Source: Prorocentrum cordatum | Taxonomy: Eukaryota > Sar > Dinophyceae > Prorocentrales > Prorocentraceae | Length of the DNA: 64,000 nucleotides | NCBI GenBank assembly: GCA_963575745.1 | Contig: CAUYUJ010002770.1 | Coordinates: forward strand, 21,925 to 85,924 | Reading direction: 5' to 3' | Part shown: one piece after another, positions 54,201 to 64,000 of the stretch | How the letters are laid out: the number at the start of each line of letters is the position of its first letter | Numbering within the stretch: position 1 is the stretch's first letter | Made by a program: the position numbers and the translations under genes | Notes under the pieces: model-generated | Database searches by the model: none | The model's input: only the letters and a program-made list of their open reading frames with translations | Told to the model about the DNA's origin: nothing

Positions 54201-55215
54201 TCAGTTTCTTCGCCGATTCCAGAATCTAGTCCGGCAATCTCGCCGCCCAGCACGCGGAATCTGGCCGACTCGCCGGCCCCGGACTGCAGTGGGCCCCCGC
54301 GTCCTCGGGGATCGTCGTCGTCGTTTGCGGCGGTTGGGTGCTCCTAGAAATGTTCCCGCGATCCCGCCGCTGGCGCGCGGAATCTGGCCCGGGCCCCCGA
54401 CGGCTCTGAACCGCGGCGCCTGCGGTGCCGAGCATCGTCGACCGCGACTGCTGGGCCTCGCCCAGGAGCTGAGGTTCCGAGCCGCGCCCGGAATCTGGCC
54501 CAGAGATCCCGCCGCTCAGCGCGCGGAATTTGGCCGACCCTCGCCAGCCCGAGACTGTCGTGGGCGCCCGCGTCTTCGGGGCTCGTCATCGTGGACTGCG
54601 GCTGTTGGTCCTCGCCCAGGGGCTCAGGATCTGGCCCAGAATCTGGCCCAGCGATTCCGCCGCTCTGCGCGCGGGCCCCGGGCTGCTCTGAGCCGCCGCG
54701 TCTTCGGGGCCCGTCGTCGTTGATTGCGACTGCCGGGCCAATTCAGGTCCTTCGCCGATCCCAGAATGATCTGGCGACCCCGCCGCCCAGCGCGGGAAAT
54801 CTGGTCGCCCCCCGCCCGCCCCAGACTGCAGTGAGCCCCCGGGCCATCGGGGCTTGTCATCGTCGACGGCGGCTGTTGGGCGTTCCCGCAGTCTTTTCTG
54901 GCGATCCCGCCGCCGGCGCGCGGAACCTGGCCCTGTCCTCCGAACGCTTTGAGCCGCCGCGTCTTCGGCGCCCGCCATCGTCGACCGCGACGGCTGGGCC
55001 CCGCCCAGAAGCTCACTGCGACTGGGCCGCGACCAGAAGCCCAGGATGCGCGCCGTTCCGAGAGTCTGTCTCCACGACCCCGCTGCCCGGCGCGTGGGAT
55101 GTGGCCCGCCTTCGGCAGCCCTGGGCTGCCCGGGGTCATTGCATGTTCGGGGGCCGCCGTCGTTGACGGCATCTATCGGGGCGCGCCCAGGCCCCGGTTC
55201 TGCGCCATTCTCAGT
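51225..55215. repeat. Satellite of about 155 bp, 27 copies
   Basis: Each unit has GGGCCCGTCATCGTCGACTG, CTGGGCCGCGCCCAGAAGCT, CAGGTTCCGCGCCGTTCCCAG, then GGCGCGCGGAACCTGGCCGA and CTCGCCAGCCCCGGAATGCT. Successive (C)CCGTCATCGTCGA landmarks run from about 51365 to about 55150, mostly 147-156 bp apart, with shorter deleted units (97-134 bp) and two of 177 bp. Divergence between units is high, so it is older than the 385-bp and 73-bp arrays. Open frames on both strands are partial and repeat-derived. Confidence 0.93.
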
Positions 55216-55224
55216 TATATTTGT

Positions 55225-56280
55225 TCAGGCAACCCCGCCAGAGCAGAGATTTTCGCTTATCGCGTGCGTCTCCAATCCGTCGGCAGATGGCGCGGGGCGG
55301 CGGGTGGCCGCGCGCTGCCGTGCCATCTGTTCCGATGCCCGGCGGGATGTCCTCTCGGCTCTTGGGCGCCAGCCTCGCAAGGCGCGGCGCCGAGGCTGGC
55401 GCCGCTCCAGCCCCGTCGCCTTCCTTTGCGTGGTCGCCGCCGCGGCTGACGCCGACCCCGCCGCGAGGACAGCGACAGATGCGACGCGCGCGGCGAGGTC
55501 CGCCCCCGCGCGAACGATCCCGTCTACAGTGGCGCCGTCGACAGTCCAATCTTTGAGTGCCGCGCGCGCCCTCGAGGGCGCCGCCGAGGTCGAGGCTTGG
55601 TGCAGTGGCCCCCCTCCGCCCGTTTGCGTGGCGGCTCGCCGTCCGACTGCCCGATGGAGTCGCGGCAGCTCCCTCCGCTCGTCGTTGCTGGGCCTGATTT
55701 GCAGGAGACGTTGTCCCGCGAGGTAGCCCCGGCGACTGGGGGCAGGCTTCGCCGCCGATTCAAGGAGCCCTAGAGGCCCTCCAGCCAGCGCGGCCTGGGC
55801 TCCGCCGAGCGCCTGGTTCCTTCGCCCGCGGCCAGCGCCCGCCCCTCCAGCGTTCGCTAGGGCCGCTGCAGCCATCTGCCAGTCTTCTCTGGGCCTGTCG
55901 AGGGGCCGTTGGCCCGCGAGACGCCCTGGGCGATTCGCTTTCACGGGCGCGGCCCCGTCCGCGCCCGGCCCACCGCGGACGCCGCCCTCGAGGCCGCGCC
56001 CGCGCTCGAGGGTGCTGCCTGGATGGGCGCCTGCTGCCGCCGCAATGTCCAGTCAGTCGTTCCAGCCCGACGTATGCAGCCCAGGCTGAGCTGGATGCAG
56101 CGCGCGACGGCGCCCGCGCGCGACGCGGAACGCCCGGCGGTTGCATGCTGTCGACTCGGCAAGACGCGGCTTGAGGAACATCCCAGCCTTCGCCCACGAC
56201 CCCCGCCCGCCACGCTCGGCGCTCTGCCGCCCGCCGCGCCCAGCGGCCGTCGCTCTGAGCCTTGGTGGAATTTCTCCCTG
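55225..56280 (+). other. Coding-like GC-rich region with repeated ALEGAA segment
   Basis: Plus-strand frames read SLSAARALEGAAEVEAWCSG (near 55550-55610) and PALEGAAWMGACCRRNVQSV (near 56000-56050). Matching DNA around CCCTCGAGG indicates a duplicated coding or pseudo-coding block. No start, stop or splice pattern could be fixed. Confidence 0.25.
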
Positions 56281-56425
56281 CCGTCCTCCTTCTCCCCCTC
56301 CTCCTCCTCCGCCTCCTCCTCCTCTTCCTCCTCCCCCTCCTCCTCCTCCTCGTCCTCGTCCTCCTCCTCCTCCTCCTCCTCCTCCTCCTCCTCCTCCTCC
56401 TCCTCATCCGCCTCCTCCTTTTTTT
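56280..56425. repeat. (CTC)n tract
   Basis: CTCCTC repeats followed by T8. Confidence 0.95.
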
Positions 56426-57374
56426 TCACACCGCCACGCCCGCGCCGTTCAAGGTTCCCCATCAGGGCTTCCCATGTTGAGCCTTCCCGCCCGATTTTCT
56501 ATGAGTCGTCTCGTCCTGCCTCTTGCTGCCTTCTTGCCGTTCCTAATTGTTTCGGTTCTCGGTGCCCCGCTGCTCCGCTGGGTTGGCGCGGGAGCTCACC
56601 GCGTAACGGGCGGGGCCGCCCCCCCCCGCCCGCTGCATGGGGCTCATCTTCGGTGCGCCCCACTGTGTATGCTATATGCTGCTGAGTCTGTTCCCCGCCT
56701 GCAGACTTTAGGCTCGATCGCTCGCTTCAGGGGTCCTCGTGATATTTTTCTCTCGCTCTCTGTCTCTCTCTCTCTCTCTCTTTCTCTCTTGCTGGCCCTG
56801 GGTCGGGCGCCCCCGCGGTGCGCACGCGGCCGCGAAGGTGCCCCCCCCCGTGGGCCCACAGGGCCCCCCGATCGCTGAGCGAGATAGTGGTTTGCGCGCT
56901 TGGGTTTGCCCGCCCCCCCTCATCTAAAGCCGCGCGCCAAAGGCCACGCTTGTCCAGGGTCAGTCTGGCGCGTGGCCAAAATCGCCGTGGCAGTCGTTGG
57001 CAGAGGCCGCCGCGCGACGACTGCGGCCCCTCCGACGACCGACCCATGCGCCGCCGAACAGACGCTCGTGTCTGCTTGCAAAGAGGCGCGCGCTGTCGCC
57101 TTCCGCGCGGCCGCCACGGGCAATGTCTGCCGCGCGACGACTACGCGTTCGACCCTCGGTCCGTCGTTGTGGGGCTCGCGCGCTATGTGGGACTGGGCGC
57201 AGTCCGCCCGCGTGGGCATCAGGGACTACTTTGTCATCGATGTCGGCGCAAACCTTTCCATGAGAGTGGCTTTCTTCGACCTTCCTGCTGTTCTGCGCCG
57301 CGTGCATCGTCCGGCTGTGATTGGTGGCTCTGGGCGCACCGTGCCTGCCTGGGTCGATCGTGGGCCCGATCCTC

Positions 57375-57790
57375 TCGACTCCCACCGCGAGGAGGAGGAT
57401 GAGGATATTGTCGTTTCCGCCATCTTTCCCCTCCCATCTGCACTGGCGCGCGGGCCCCCGTCGTCGCTGAGGACGAGGGCGAGGATGTCAGATCCTGCGC
57501 CCCTCCTCACTCCCACCAGCCACCCGCGGCCTCTCAGGACGCCCGCGGGGCCGGGCCACGTGGCCCAGGCCGTGGGGGGAGACCCCCAGGCAGACGGGAC
57601 GGATGGCGGTGAGGTCTGATACCGCCAATCCCTCTCCTGTCCCTTGGCGCGCCCAGCGCGCGTGGCCACGCGTGCGAAGCTGCCGTGGCTGTTGTCTGGG
57701 TCGCGGCCGCTGGCTGGGGCGTCAGCTCCAGGCCGATTGGGGGCCGAGGGGCCGCCGACGACAAGGGCGAGGATGACGATTCAAGGTCCT
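57375..57790 (+). repeat. Duplicated coding-like block, copy 1
   Basis: Holds module X (EDVRSCAPPHSH ... GPRGPGRGGRPPG) and module Y (VAAAGWGVSSRPIGGRGAAD). A second X follows at 57765-57895 (SRSCVPPRSF ... GPGGPGRGGVTPG). The whole block recurs at 58935-59360, about 1571 bp away. In-frame stops (e.g. after the first X) argue against one continuous exon. Confidence 0.6.
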
Positions 57791-58503
57791 GCGTCCCTCC
57801 TCGCTCTTTCGGGCCAGTGGCGACTGCCCGGGGCGCCCGCGTGGCTGGGCCTGGCGGCCCAGGCCGGGGTGGAGTTACCCCCGGCCAGGGCCACCGTCCA
57901 GGGACCCCCGCAGCTCCCCCAGTTCCTACCGTCACCCCCGCAGGTGCGTGGTTGGCCGGACTCTGCGGCAAGCCCGCTTCGGGGGTCGTGACGTCAGGCG
58001 CTGGCTCCACAGACGAGGCCGCCCCAGCCGCCTGGCCCACGCAGGCCACGGGCGTGCGAGGGCCGTCCGTTCGCCCCCCTGTCCCGCAGGCGCCCGAGGA
58101 GGAGCAGCAGGAGTGGCAACCTTCTGCGGACTCCTGCGTCGATGCTTGCGTCGAGGCTTGCCTTTTCCACCGCGACTTCGGCGTCTGCACTGATGTCAGC
58201 CATGGACTCCTGCATCGACGAGTGCATGCGGACGCACTCGGGTCCTCCCCCGGCCCCCCGCGCCACCGTGACCATGGGCCAGGGCCGCCCCAGCCCCCGT
58301 CTCTGCGACGGAAGAGCCCGTCGCCCCCTGAACCTCTGCGGTCCTTCGTGACCAGCTGAGTGCCCCTTCCACCCATCTCGCCGCCGCTGCCGCGACGGCC
58401 CCGTGCCGCGCGCCGCCGCCCGCGCGACTGGCCGCCCTCCAGCGCCAATGTCGCGTGGGGCTCGGCCGCTTCGCATTGCACATGGGGCCCGACGCCGACG
58501 ACT

Positions 58504-58622
<119 letters not shown>

Positions 58623-58934
58623 CAGGAGGACTGCGGGGAGGACGCCCCCCCCTCGCCCGACTGCCCTCTCCCCAGCATGCGCGACCAGCGTGCGCGGCCG
58701 AGCGTTGCCGCCATCGCTGCCCGCACCGCGGCCCCCCCCCTCCGGCGGCTGACACCTGGCTGCCGTTGCGTCGATCGTCGCCCACCCCGGGCAGGGATGG
58801 CGAGACGTGCTCCGTGCGCCTCTGAGGCCCCGCGCCTCCCGCCGTGCCTCGACCGCGGCGCGGGGCCGCGGGTCGAGGGCTGCGCTCCAGGCTGTGCTCG
58901 CCTGTCCTTGGCGCCGCGTGCGCTTGGGTCGACC

Positions 58935-59360
58935 CTTCGACGTCCGCCGCGAGGAGGCAGACGCGGAGAGCGTCGCACCCGCCGCCCTCTCCCTCCATGC
59001 CTGCGCGCGGGCGCGCGGCCCCCCCTTCCCGCGATCGCTCAGGGCCAGGACGAGGATTTCAGATCCTGCGCCCCACCTCTCTCCCACCTGCCACTCGCGG
59101 CTACCAGCGGCGCCCGCGCGGTGGGGCCAGGTAGCCCTGGCCGTGGCGGAGTTCTCCCTAGCCAGACGAGACGGATGGTGACAAGGTCGGATTCTGCCAA
59201 TCCCTCGCCTGTCTCTTCTCGCGCGCCGAGCGCGCGTGCCCGCGCGTGCACTGCCGCCGCGGCCGTCGCTTAGGTCGCGGCCAGAGGCTGGGGTGCGAGT
59301 CCCGTGCCGATCGTTGGCCGAGGACCCGCTGACGAGAAGGACGACGATGACTGCGACATC
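58935..59360 (+). repeat. Duplicated coding-like block, copy 2
   Basis: X module EDFRSCAPPLSH ... GPGSPGRGGVLPS and, after a stop, Y module VAARGWGASPVPIVGRGPAD. It is collinear with 57375-57790. Confidence 0.6.
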
Positions 59361-59369
59361 CGCCCTCCC

Positions 59370-59667
59370 ACAACGCCGAACCCACGGCGCCAGACGCACA
59401 GTCCACCCATTCGTATTGGAACATATTAGAACTGCTGTCGCGGCCATCAACCCGAACTCAAACCCTATCAACGGCCTCCGTGGCGCGGTCGTTGATAGAA
59501 GTGGCGCCGCTGGCGCATGCGGCGAAGTGGTTTGGCCGCTTACCGCGACGCCGTCGACTTCCAGGTTGAGGCTGCGGCCGCGGCATCTAGCCGAAGTGGA
59601 GGCTGCGGCCGCGGCACCTAGCCGAGGGTCGCCGATGGCGCCCGCTACTACCGCGCCCTTCGGCTAA
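59370..59667 (+). other. Possible terminal exon, unknown
   Basis: Open frame reading HPFVLEHIRTAVAAINPNSN then GLRGAVVDRSGAAGACGEVV to a stop at 59665-59667. It includes a short direct repeat of GAGGCTGCGGCCGCGGCA and TAGCCGA (about 59568 and 59597). Confidence 0.25.
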
Positions 59668-59918
59668 AAGTGCAGGCTGGGCTTTTTCCATCCAACCGCC
59701 CGCACTCGCAGTGCCAGCCGTGGGCCAGCCTCGGCCAAGGAGCACCCCCCCGTGAGGGCGCTTGGGTGGCGGAGTGGCTTGCGTGCCTGCCCTGCTCCCT
59801 CCGCCGCTCGCTGCTCGTACCTCCGGGCGCCGTCGGCCTGGCGGTGGCGGGATCCGGGTGCGACCGTGCTCTCTGGCACGGTCGCTGTCGCTTGGGTTTT
59901 TTCGCCCTGTCTAGGGGA

Positions 59919-60058
59919 CCACATGCGCACCCTGCCTCTACCTCCCACGATTTCTGAGGGGGAGGGTGCGGTTCACTTCGCTCGGGAGCTCCCGGACGAA
60001 GTGAACCCCAGCCTCCCCCCCAGAAATCGTGGGGGGTAGGAGTAGGGTTCGCATGTGG
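59919..60058. repeat. 140-bp imperfect palindrome (MITE- or hairpin-like)
   Basis: Seventy-base arms meet exactly at GGGAG|CTCCC (59988/59989). Sixty of 70 positions pair, about 86%. Ends read CCACATGCG ... CGCATGTGG; inner conserved parts are CCCACGATTTCT/AGAAATCGTGGG and GGTTCACTTCG/CGAAGTGAACC. Confidence 0.95.
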
Positions 60059-60059
60059 C

Positions 60060-61930
60060 GCTTTCTGCCTCTTTTTTGCCTTTCATCCTCTGGTGGGGCC
60101 AGCCTGCCCTGGGAGAGATGTCCCTCGCCGCTGTTCTCGAGAGGGGCGCGGCCCACGCTCGGCGCGGTGGTTCGCTGCACGGCGTGCCGCGCTGCGGCGG
60201 CCTGCCGCCGTCCACCCGTGCTGCCGTGCGTCCCTCTGTCGGTCACGCGCCAGGAGCGCTTGGGGCTCCTGCTTTTTATGCGCTCGGCTCCCAGCCCAGT
60301 GTAGAGCGGAGATGCGCGCGGCGCTTGTAGCCGCGGCGGCAGGCAGACCTCTGTCCGAATTGGTGTGTGTATCTATATCTAATATAGGTATACGTGCACA
60401 CGCATATTCTGTTTCTATCCCTTTGTTTGTTCTCATTCTCTCTCTCTCTCTATATATATATATATCTAGATTCCCCCCCTCTGTTGACGCAGGGGTGACT
60501 CTTTCGGCCTCTGCCGCCTTGTGGCGGCCCAGGGCTCCGCCGGGGGGGGATCCCGTCGGATGCCCATTACTTTTTTGCGCGGGGTGGTTGCCGCCCGCTG
60601 CGGTGGTCACTGTCTATCTCGTGGTCTCGCCCGCGGGCGTTCGCGCAGGTTTTGCCCCATGCCGTTAGGAAGCGTCAGCCGTGTGTGCCCTCGCAGACGG
60701 GCCACCCCCTTCCCTTCTCCCTTTCTGCTCCCCCTTTTGCGAAGCGTGGAGTGGGGAGGGAGGGAGGGGGGGTTAGGCGTCCGCAGCGAATGGTTGAGCG
60801 TTCCAGCGCTGGAGGCCGCGAGGTCCATGGACCCATGGTCCCATCATGCGCTGCTTCTTGTGGCGGCCTTGCCTCCAGTATGCGGGCGAGTGGCGCAACC
60901 CTTTGTCGCAACGATGCGCTGTGTCCGCACTTTCTTCATTCCTTTGTCTCTCCTTGTCGTGCGTCTTGCCCTGCTCGTCTTTTTCTCCTCTTCCTCCTTG
61001 TCGCCATCGTCGTCGTCCTCTTCCTCTTCCTCCCCCTCCTTTTGCCCCTCTCCCTCGCTCTTCTCTGCCTTCCGCCTCCATTCATCCTCCACTTGTCGAC
61101 GTGCTGGGCCTCCTCCTCTTCCCCCTTCCCCTTCCTGCCTTGCCTCTTCCCCCGTTCTCTCCTTGTGCCGCTTCTGAGGTGAACGACACGGGTAAGGATC
61201 AATTTGTAGTTGGGGAGGATGGGGTGCGGGATCATGATGAGGAGCGTTAGGAGGAGCCCAGGGAGCAGGAGGAGCAGGGAAAGGCCACAGAGTTCGCGAG
61301 GGCGGATTGCCCAGGCCGCTGTGTCTGTTTGCTTTCACGCCAAGCCTCACCGCTGGCTTGCTCGATCCTTGTATCGCCTGCAAGACCGCCAGACCTTTGG
61401 CGCCGTGAGAAAGACGTGATGTCAATCTTTATCTGGGTTTGGACCTCTGGGGAACCTCCTCGCGCCCAGGGCCATCACCTCTCCGCAAAGAGCAGCTTGG
61501 GGCGTGCATTGTAGAGGGTTCTGGAGCCCCGTGTCTACGACAGGTCAGCACGCCAGAGGTCTGAACCCAGATCCTGTTTCGAGGCTGCTCAGAAAGCCCC
61601 TTCTCGCAGCAGCGGAGGAATGCCTCCACCATGCTGTGCTGGTGACTTTTAAGTCCGAATGAATCCTCTATTGGTTGCCTGCCCGGGTTCCGAGCCACGT
61701 TGCGGCTGGATGTGGGCACGCGGTGTAGCCCGCGGCAGGCAGGCCGTCACTACCTGAATAGTTATTCAATCACAGCGAAGTCTGAAGCACCCGCGAAAGG
61801 GTCGCGGACATTCGTTGAACAGTGTTTGCTCGGACATTACCCTTGTGCTGATCAGAATTTGAAGTTGGCGGGGTCCCAAACCCAAGGTGGTTGCTCGGGT
61901 CAGCCATCGGCAGTCCTCCGCTTCGCTAGG
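60060..61930. other. No gene supported; CT/TA microsatellite and pyrimidine tract
   Basis: CTCTC-TATATA at about 60436-60464 and TCC-rich DNA at about 60980-61160. Other frames are short. Confidence 0.5.
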
Positions 61931-61944
61931 TGCGCGCCTTCAGA

Positions 61945-62215
61945 AAGGAGGGACCTGTCAGAGTGTTCTCACCGCGCGTTGCTCGGCGGCACGCCAAGGG
62001 GGGAAGTGAGAGGGGGCCTCCCTCTCAGGCGGCGGGGCTTCTCAGAAAACCCTCTGACCTTCGGAGAAGCCCTCAGTGTCCGCGGAGGAGGCCGAGAAAG
62101 CTTCTCAGAGGGTTGGCACGCCTGCCCCCTCTGCCTCTTCCCCCCTGGGCGCGCCGCCGAAGAGTTTTCTCGCCGCGTGTTGCTCGCAGCCTTCACCGAG
62201 GTACCGTCGCATTTC
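61945..62215. repeat. Local direct and inverted repeats
   Basis: TTCTCACCGCGCGTTGCTCG (about 61965) recurs as TTCTCGCCGCGTGTTGCTCG (about 62166). In addition CGGCGGCACGCCAAGGGGGG (about 61986) has an inverted partner CCCCCCTGGGCGCGCCGCCG (about 62140). GGCTTCTCAGAAAACCCTCT and CTTCTCAGAGGGTT lie between them. Confidence 0.65.
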
Positions 62216-62490
62216 GAGCAATCTGCGTGCAGTCGACTGCCGAGCACGAGCGCTCGATGAGCCGTCCGTCTCGGTGCAGCTCGGCCAAGTCTTCCTCGGC
62301 GTTCCATCGCGTGGTAGAAGCTTTCGTTCTGATGGTCCCCCGCGACTGAAGATATCGAGCAGGCCTTCTGTGGGACTGGCCTCTTTCCCCGTGTAGTCTT
62401 TGCCCGTGGGGTCCTCCATGGCGGTGTGAGAGAGGGGTGGGGCGTCTTGAAAGCGGAACCGTCGGCCTGTGGCCAGCGGTTGCCAATCGT
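62105..62490 (-). other. Possible minus-strand coding remnant
   Basis: The minus strand reads MEDPTGKDYTGKEASPTEGL then DIFSRGGPSERKLLPRDGT, and in another frame RWNAEEDLAELHRDGRLIER then SAVDCTQIARNATVPR. Two protein-like frames suggest a frameshifted remnant. Family unknown. Confidence 0.3.
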
Positions 62491-62499
62491 GATTCCAGG

Positions 62500-64000
62500 A
62501 CATCCCTCTCGGTGGCTTCGCTTCAGTGGGCTCGCTCGGTCGGAGCGGCAAGGTCGGGATCTGCGGCTCCGTGGTCCCGCGGTCGTTCGTGCCTGGCGGC
62601 TCTGCGCCTCGTGGCCCCCTGCGGCTTCCACCCCGTGGGCGAGTCGGCGATCGCCGTGCCTCGTGGCTCGCCGTGCCTCGCGGCCCCTCGCACCGCCGCC
62701 GCTCTCGAGGAATCGATCATCGGACATGGGCAGCGCACATGGGCAGTGGTCCTTCGGCAGCAGCCCCGTCGTGCGTTTCGCGTCCACCGCCTGAGTGTAC
62801 AGTCGACGCGCCTAGTAAGGTCGCGCGCCTTCATCCAGGGTGCCCTTGTGTCCTTGCCTCTGCAGCCCGTCCTTCGCTGTTTTCCTTGGTCGCCCGCCGC
62901 CCAACAAATCCCAGCTTCGGCCTCCGGGGGTCTTGCGTCCTTACCGCCCGTCCTTGTTACACGTTTTGACTGTATCCGCGTTCACCGCTTCGGGATCGCG
63001 CGCCAGGGCGCTGAGGAGCGGTGGGCGCGGACGCCTCGCCGCCCCTGCGGGCGGGACGATGCCCTCACCCGCCGCTCCCCAGGGGCCCCGGGGCGGCTGG
63101 CTGCGCTCGTGCTACTGCGTGTGGTACTGCTGGTTCCTGTCGTGCTGGAATGTGTCGCTTGATGCGGGCGGGGTGCCCGTGTGCTGAAAGCGCAAGTGCG
63201 AGTCGTGCTAATGGCCCCCGTGGTGCTGAAACGGTTGCGCAGTTGGTTACGCGATTTTGGTGCTGCAGTCTCTCTTCGTGCAGAGCGCTGGTGCCGTTGG
63301 TTACGCAAGTGCGTCTGCGTGTGGGGCTGCTTGTTCCTATCCGCGATGGCCGTGATGACCGCGGTGTTGCTGGACGCCTTTGTGCCGTTGCGATTCGTGC
63401 TGCCATTTTTGTCGCGCTGGGGTCGGTCGTGTTGCTGGTTTTGCAGATGCTCTTGTATTTGGTGCATTTGTGCAGCTGGTAGCACTATTTCGGCTGCGAA
63501 TGATATGGGCCCATGGATACTTGTGGCGCGTGTCGACGGAGCACACGCGCTGGCGGGGCGTGGGCGCACAAGATGTGTCGACCTTGTAGACTCCCAGACG
63601 TATTGATGTGCTTTTGTTGGGGCTGGTGCTAAGCGTAAGAGTGCAGAAAGTGGTGTCAGTTAGGGTAACTACAATCACTTTTGCCCGGTCTGGTGAGCAG
63701 TCCCCTCCGTTCTATGATTGCGTGTGGGTAGACGCGCTTTCTGTTATATCTGAGCATGCTGCTGTTGCGTTTGGCCTTGGCTCTGATTCGCACTTCCGAA
63801 CTGCGATAACTATTATTGACGCTTCGCTCATCCCCACCAGCCCATCCAGAAACGATGCCCATGAGAGCTGACGGGGAAGAGAAACAGACACCAATAGTCA
63901 AACATCGAGGGAGGCCGGCCTGGACGGCGTGTTGGGGCCATTTCCAGGCCCGCGTGGGGGGGCGAAGAAGAAGAGGAGGATAATGAGGAGGAGGAGGAGG
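62500..64000. other. No gene supported
   Basis: GC-rich with frames on both strands. A GTGCTGCTG/GTCGTGCTG-like loose repeat runs at 63100-63240. The window ends in a GGA tract from about 63965. Confidence 0.45.

Noticed and set aside
59752-60246. Two similar small proteins on opposite strands (TLPLPPTISEGEG... and TLLLPPTISGGEA...)
   Set aside because: Similarity is forced by the 140-bp palindrome, which reads nearly the same on both strands.

Overview
The window looks like nuclear DNA of a dinoflagellate. The strongest evidence is a complete 22-nt dinoflagellate spliced-leader (DinoSL) sequence at 33987-34008, fused directly to two decayed spliced-leader relics just upstream of an intronless gene. 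Supporting evidence is two small genes whose introns are best modelled as GC-AG with an AG|GCAG sequence at both junctions, very low gene density, high GC, dense satellites and microsatellites, and dinoflagellate-type mobile elements. The species cannot be read from the sequence; a GC-rich free-living lineage such as Prorocentrum is only a guess.

Layout. 0-5 kb: the 3' part of an unknown gene with a GDGSPP minisatellite, then two divergent genes for GYD/GGKG-repeat proteins, then an array of eight 27-nt palindromes. 5-8 kb: purine/pyrimidine tracts and two divergent small coiled-coil genes, probably paralogues with an intron at the same place. 8.9-14.1 kb: a mobile-element cluster on the + strand, with a 468-aa accessory-like protein, a CACTA/Tnp2-like transposase broken by one T in a T9 run, and the C-terminal catalytic half of a tyrosine recombinase followed by a membrane segment. 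14.7-16.9 kb: a decayed LINE-like element on the - strand (zinc-ribbon ORF1 plus endonuclease start) and a direct duplication. 17-29 kb: mostly non-coding, with microsatellites, a two-motif array (20.2-20.9 kb), a decayed - strand coding region (22 kb) and a - strand gene with an internal repeat (26.3-27.1 kb).

29.4-44 kb: a large CCAAGA-rich satellite with about 385-bp higher-order units. It is interrupted by the spliced-leader-tagged retrogene at 34.0-36.5 kb, which encodes a multi-pass membrane protein with a TIR-like domain, and by two neighbouring satellites (152 bp and about 121-141 bp) that share one core in opposite orientation. 44-49.3 kb: G-run, GGT and GACAGTGG arrays with mirrored modules, then 8-bp, 10-bp, 48-bp and 73-bp tandem arrays. 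49.9-59.7 kb: GC-rich DNA with a satellite of about 155 bp (27 copies), then coding-like DNA with a 0.4-kb duplication and a poly-Asp tract. 59.9-60.06 kb: a 140-bp hairpin palindrome. 60-64 kb: mostly unassignable.

No metabolic pathway or operon is present. The content is explained mainly by mobile elements, reinsertion of spliced-leader mRNA copies, and satellite expansion. The most gene-like single unit is the membrane TIR-like retrogene. Most long open frames in the repeat regions arise because the repeat units lack stop codons, and they were not called as genes.
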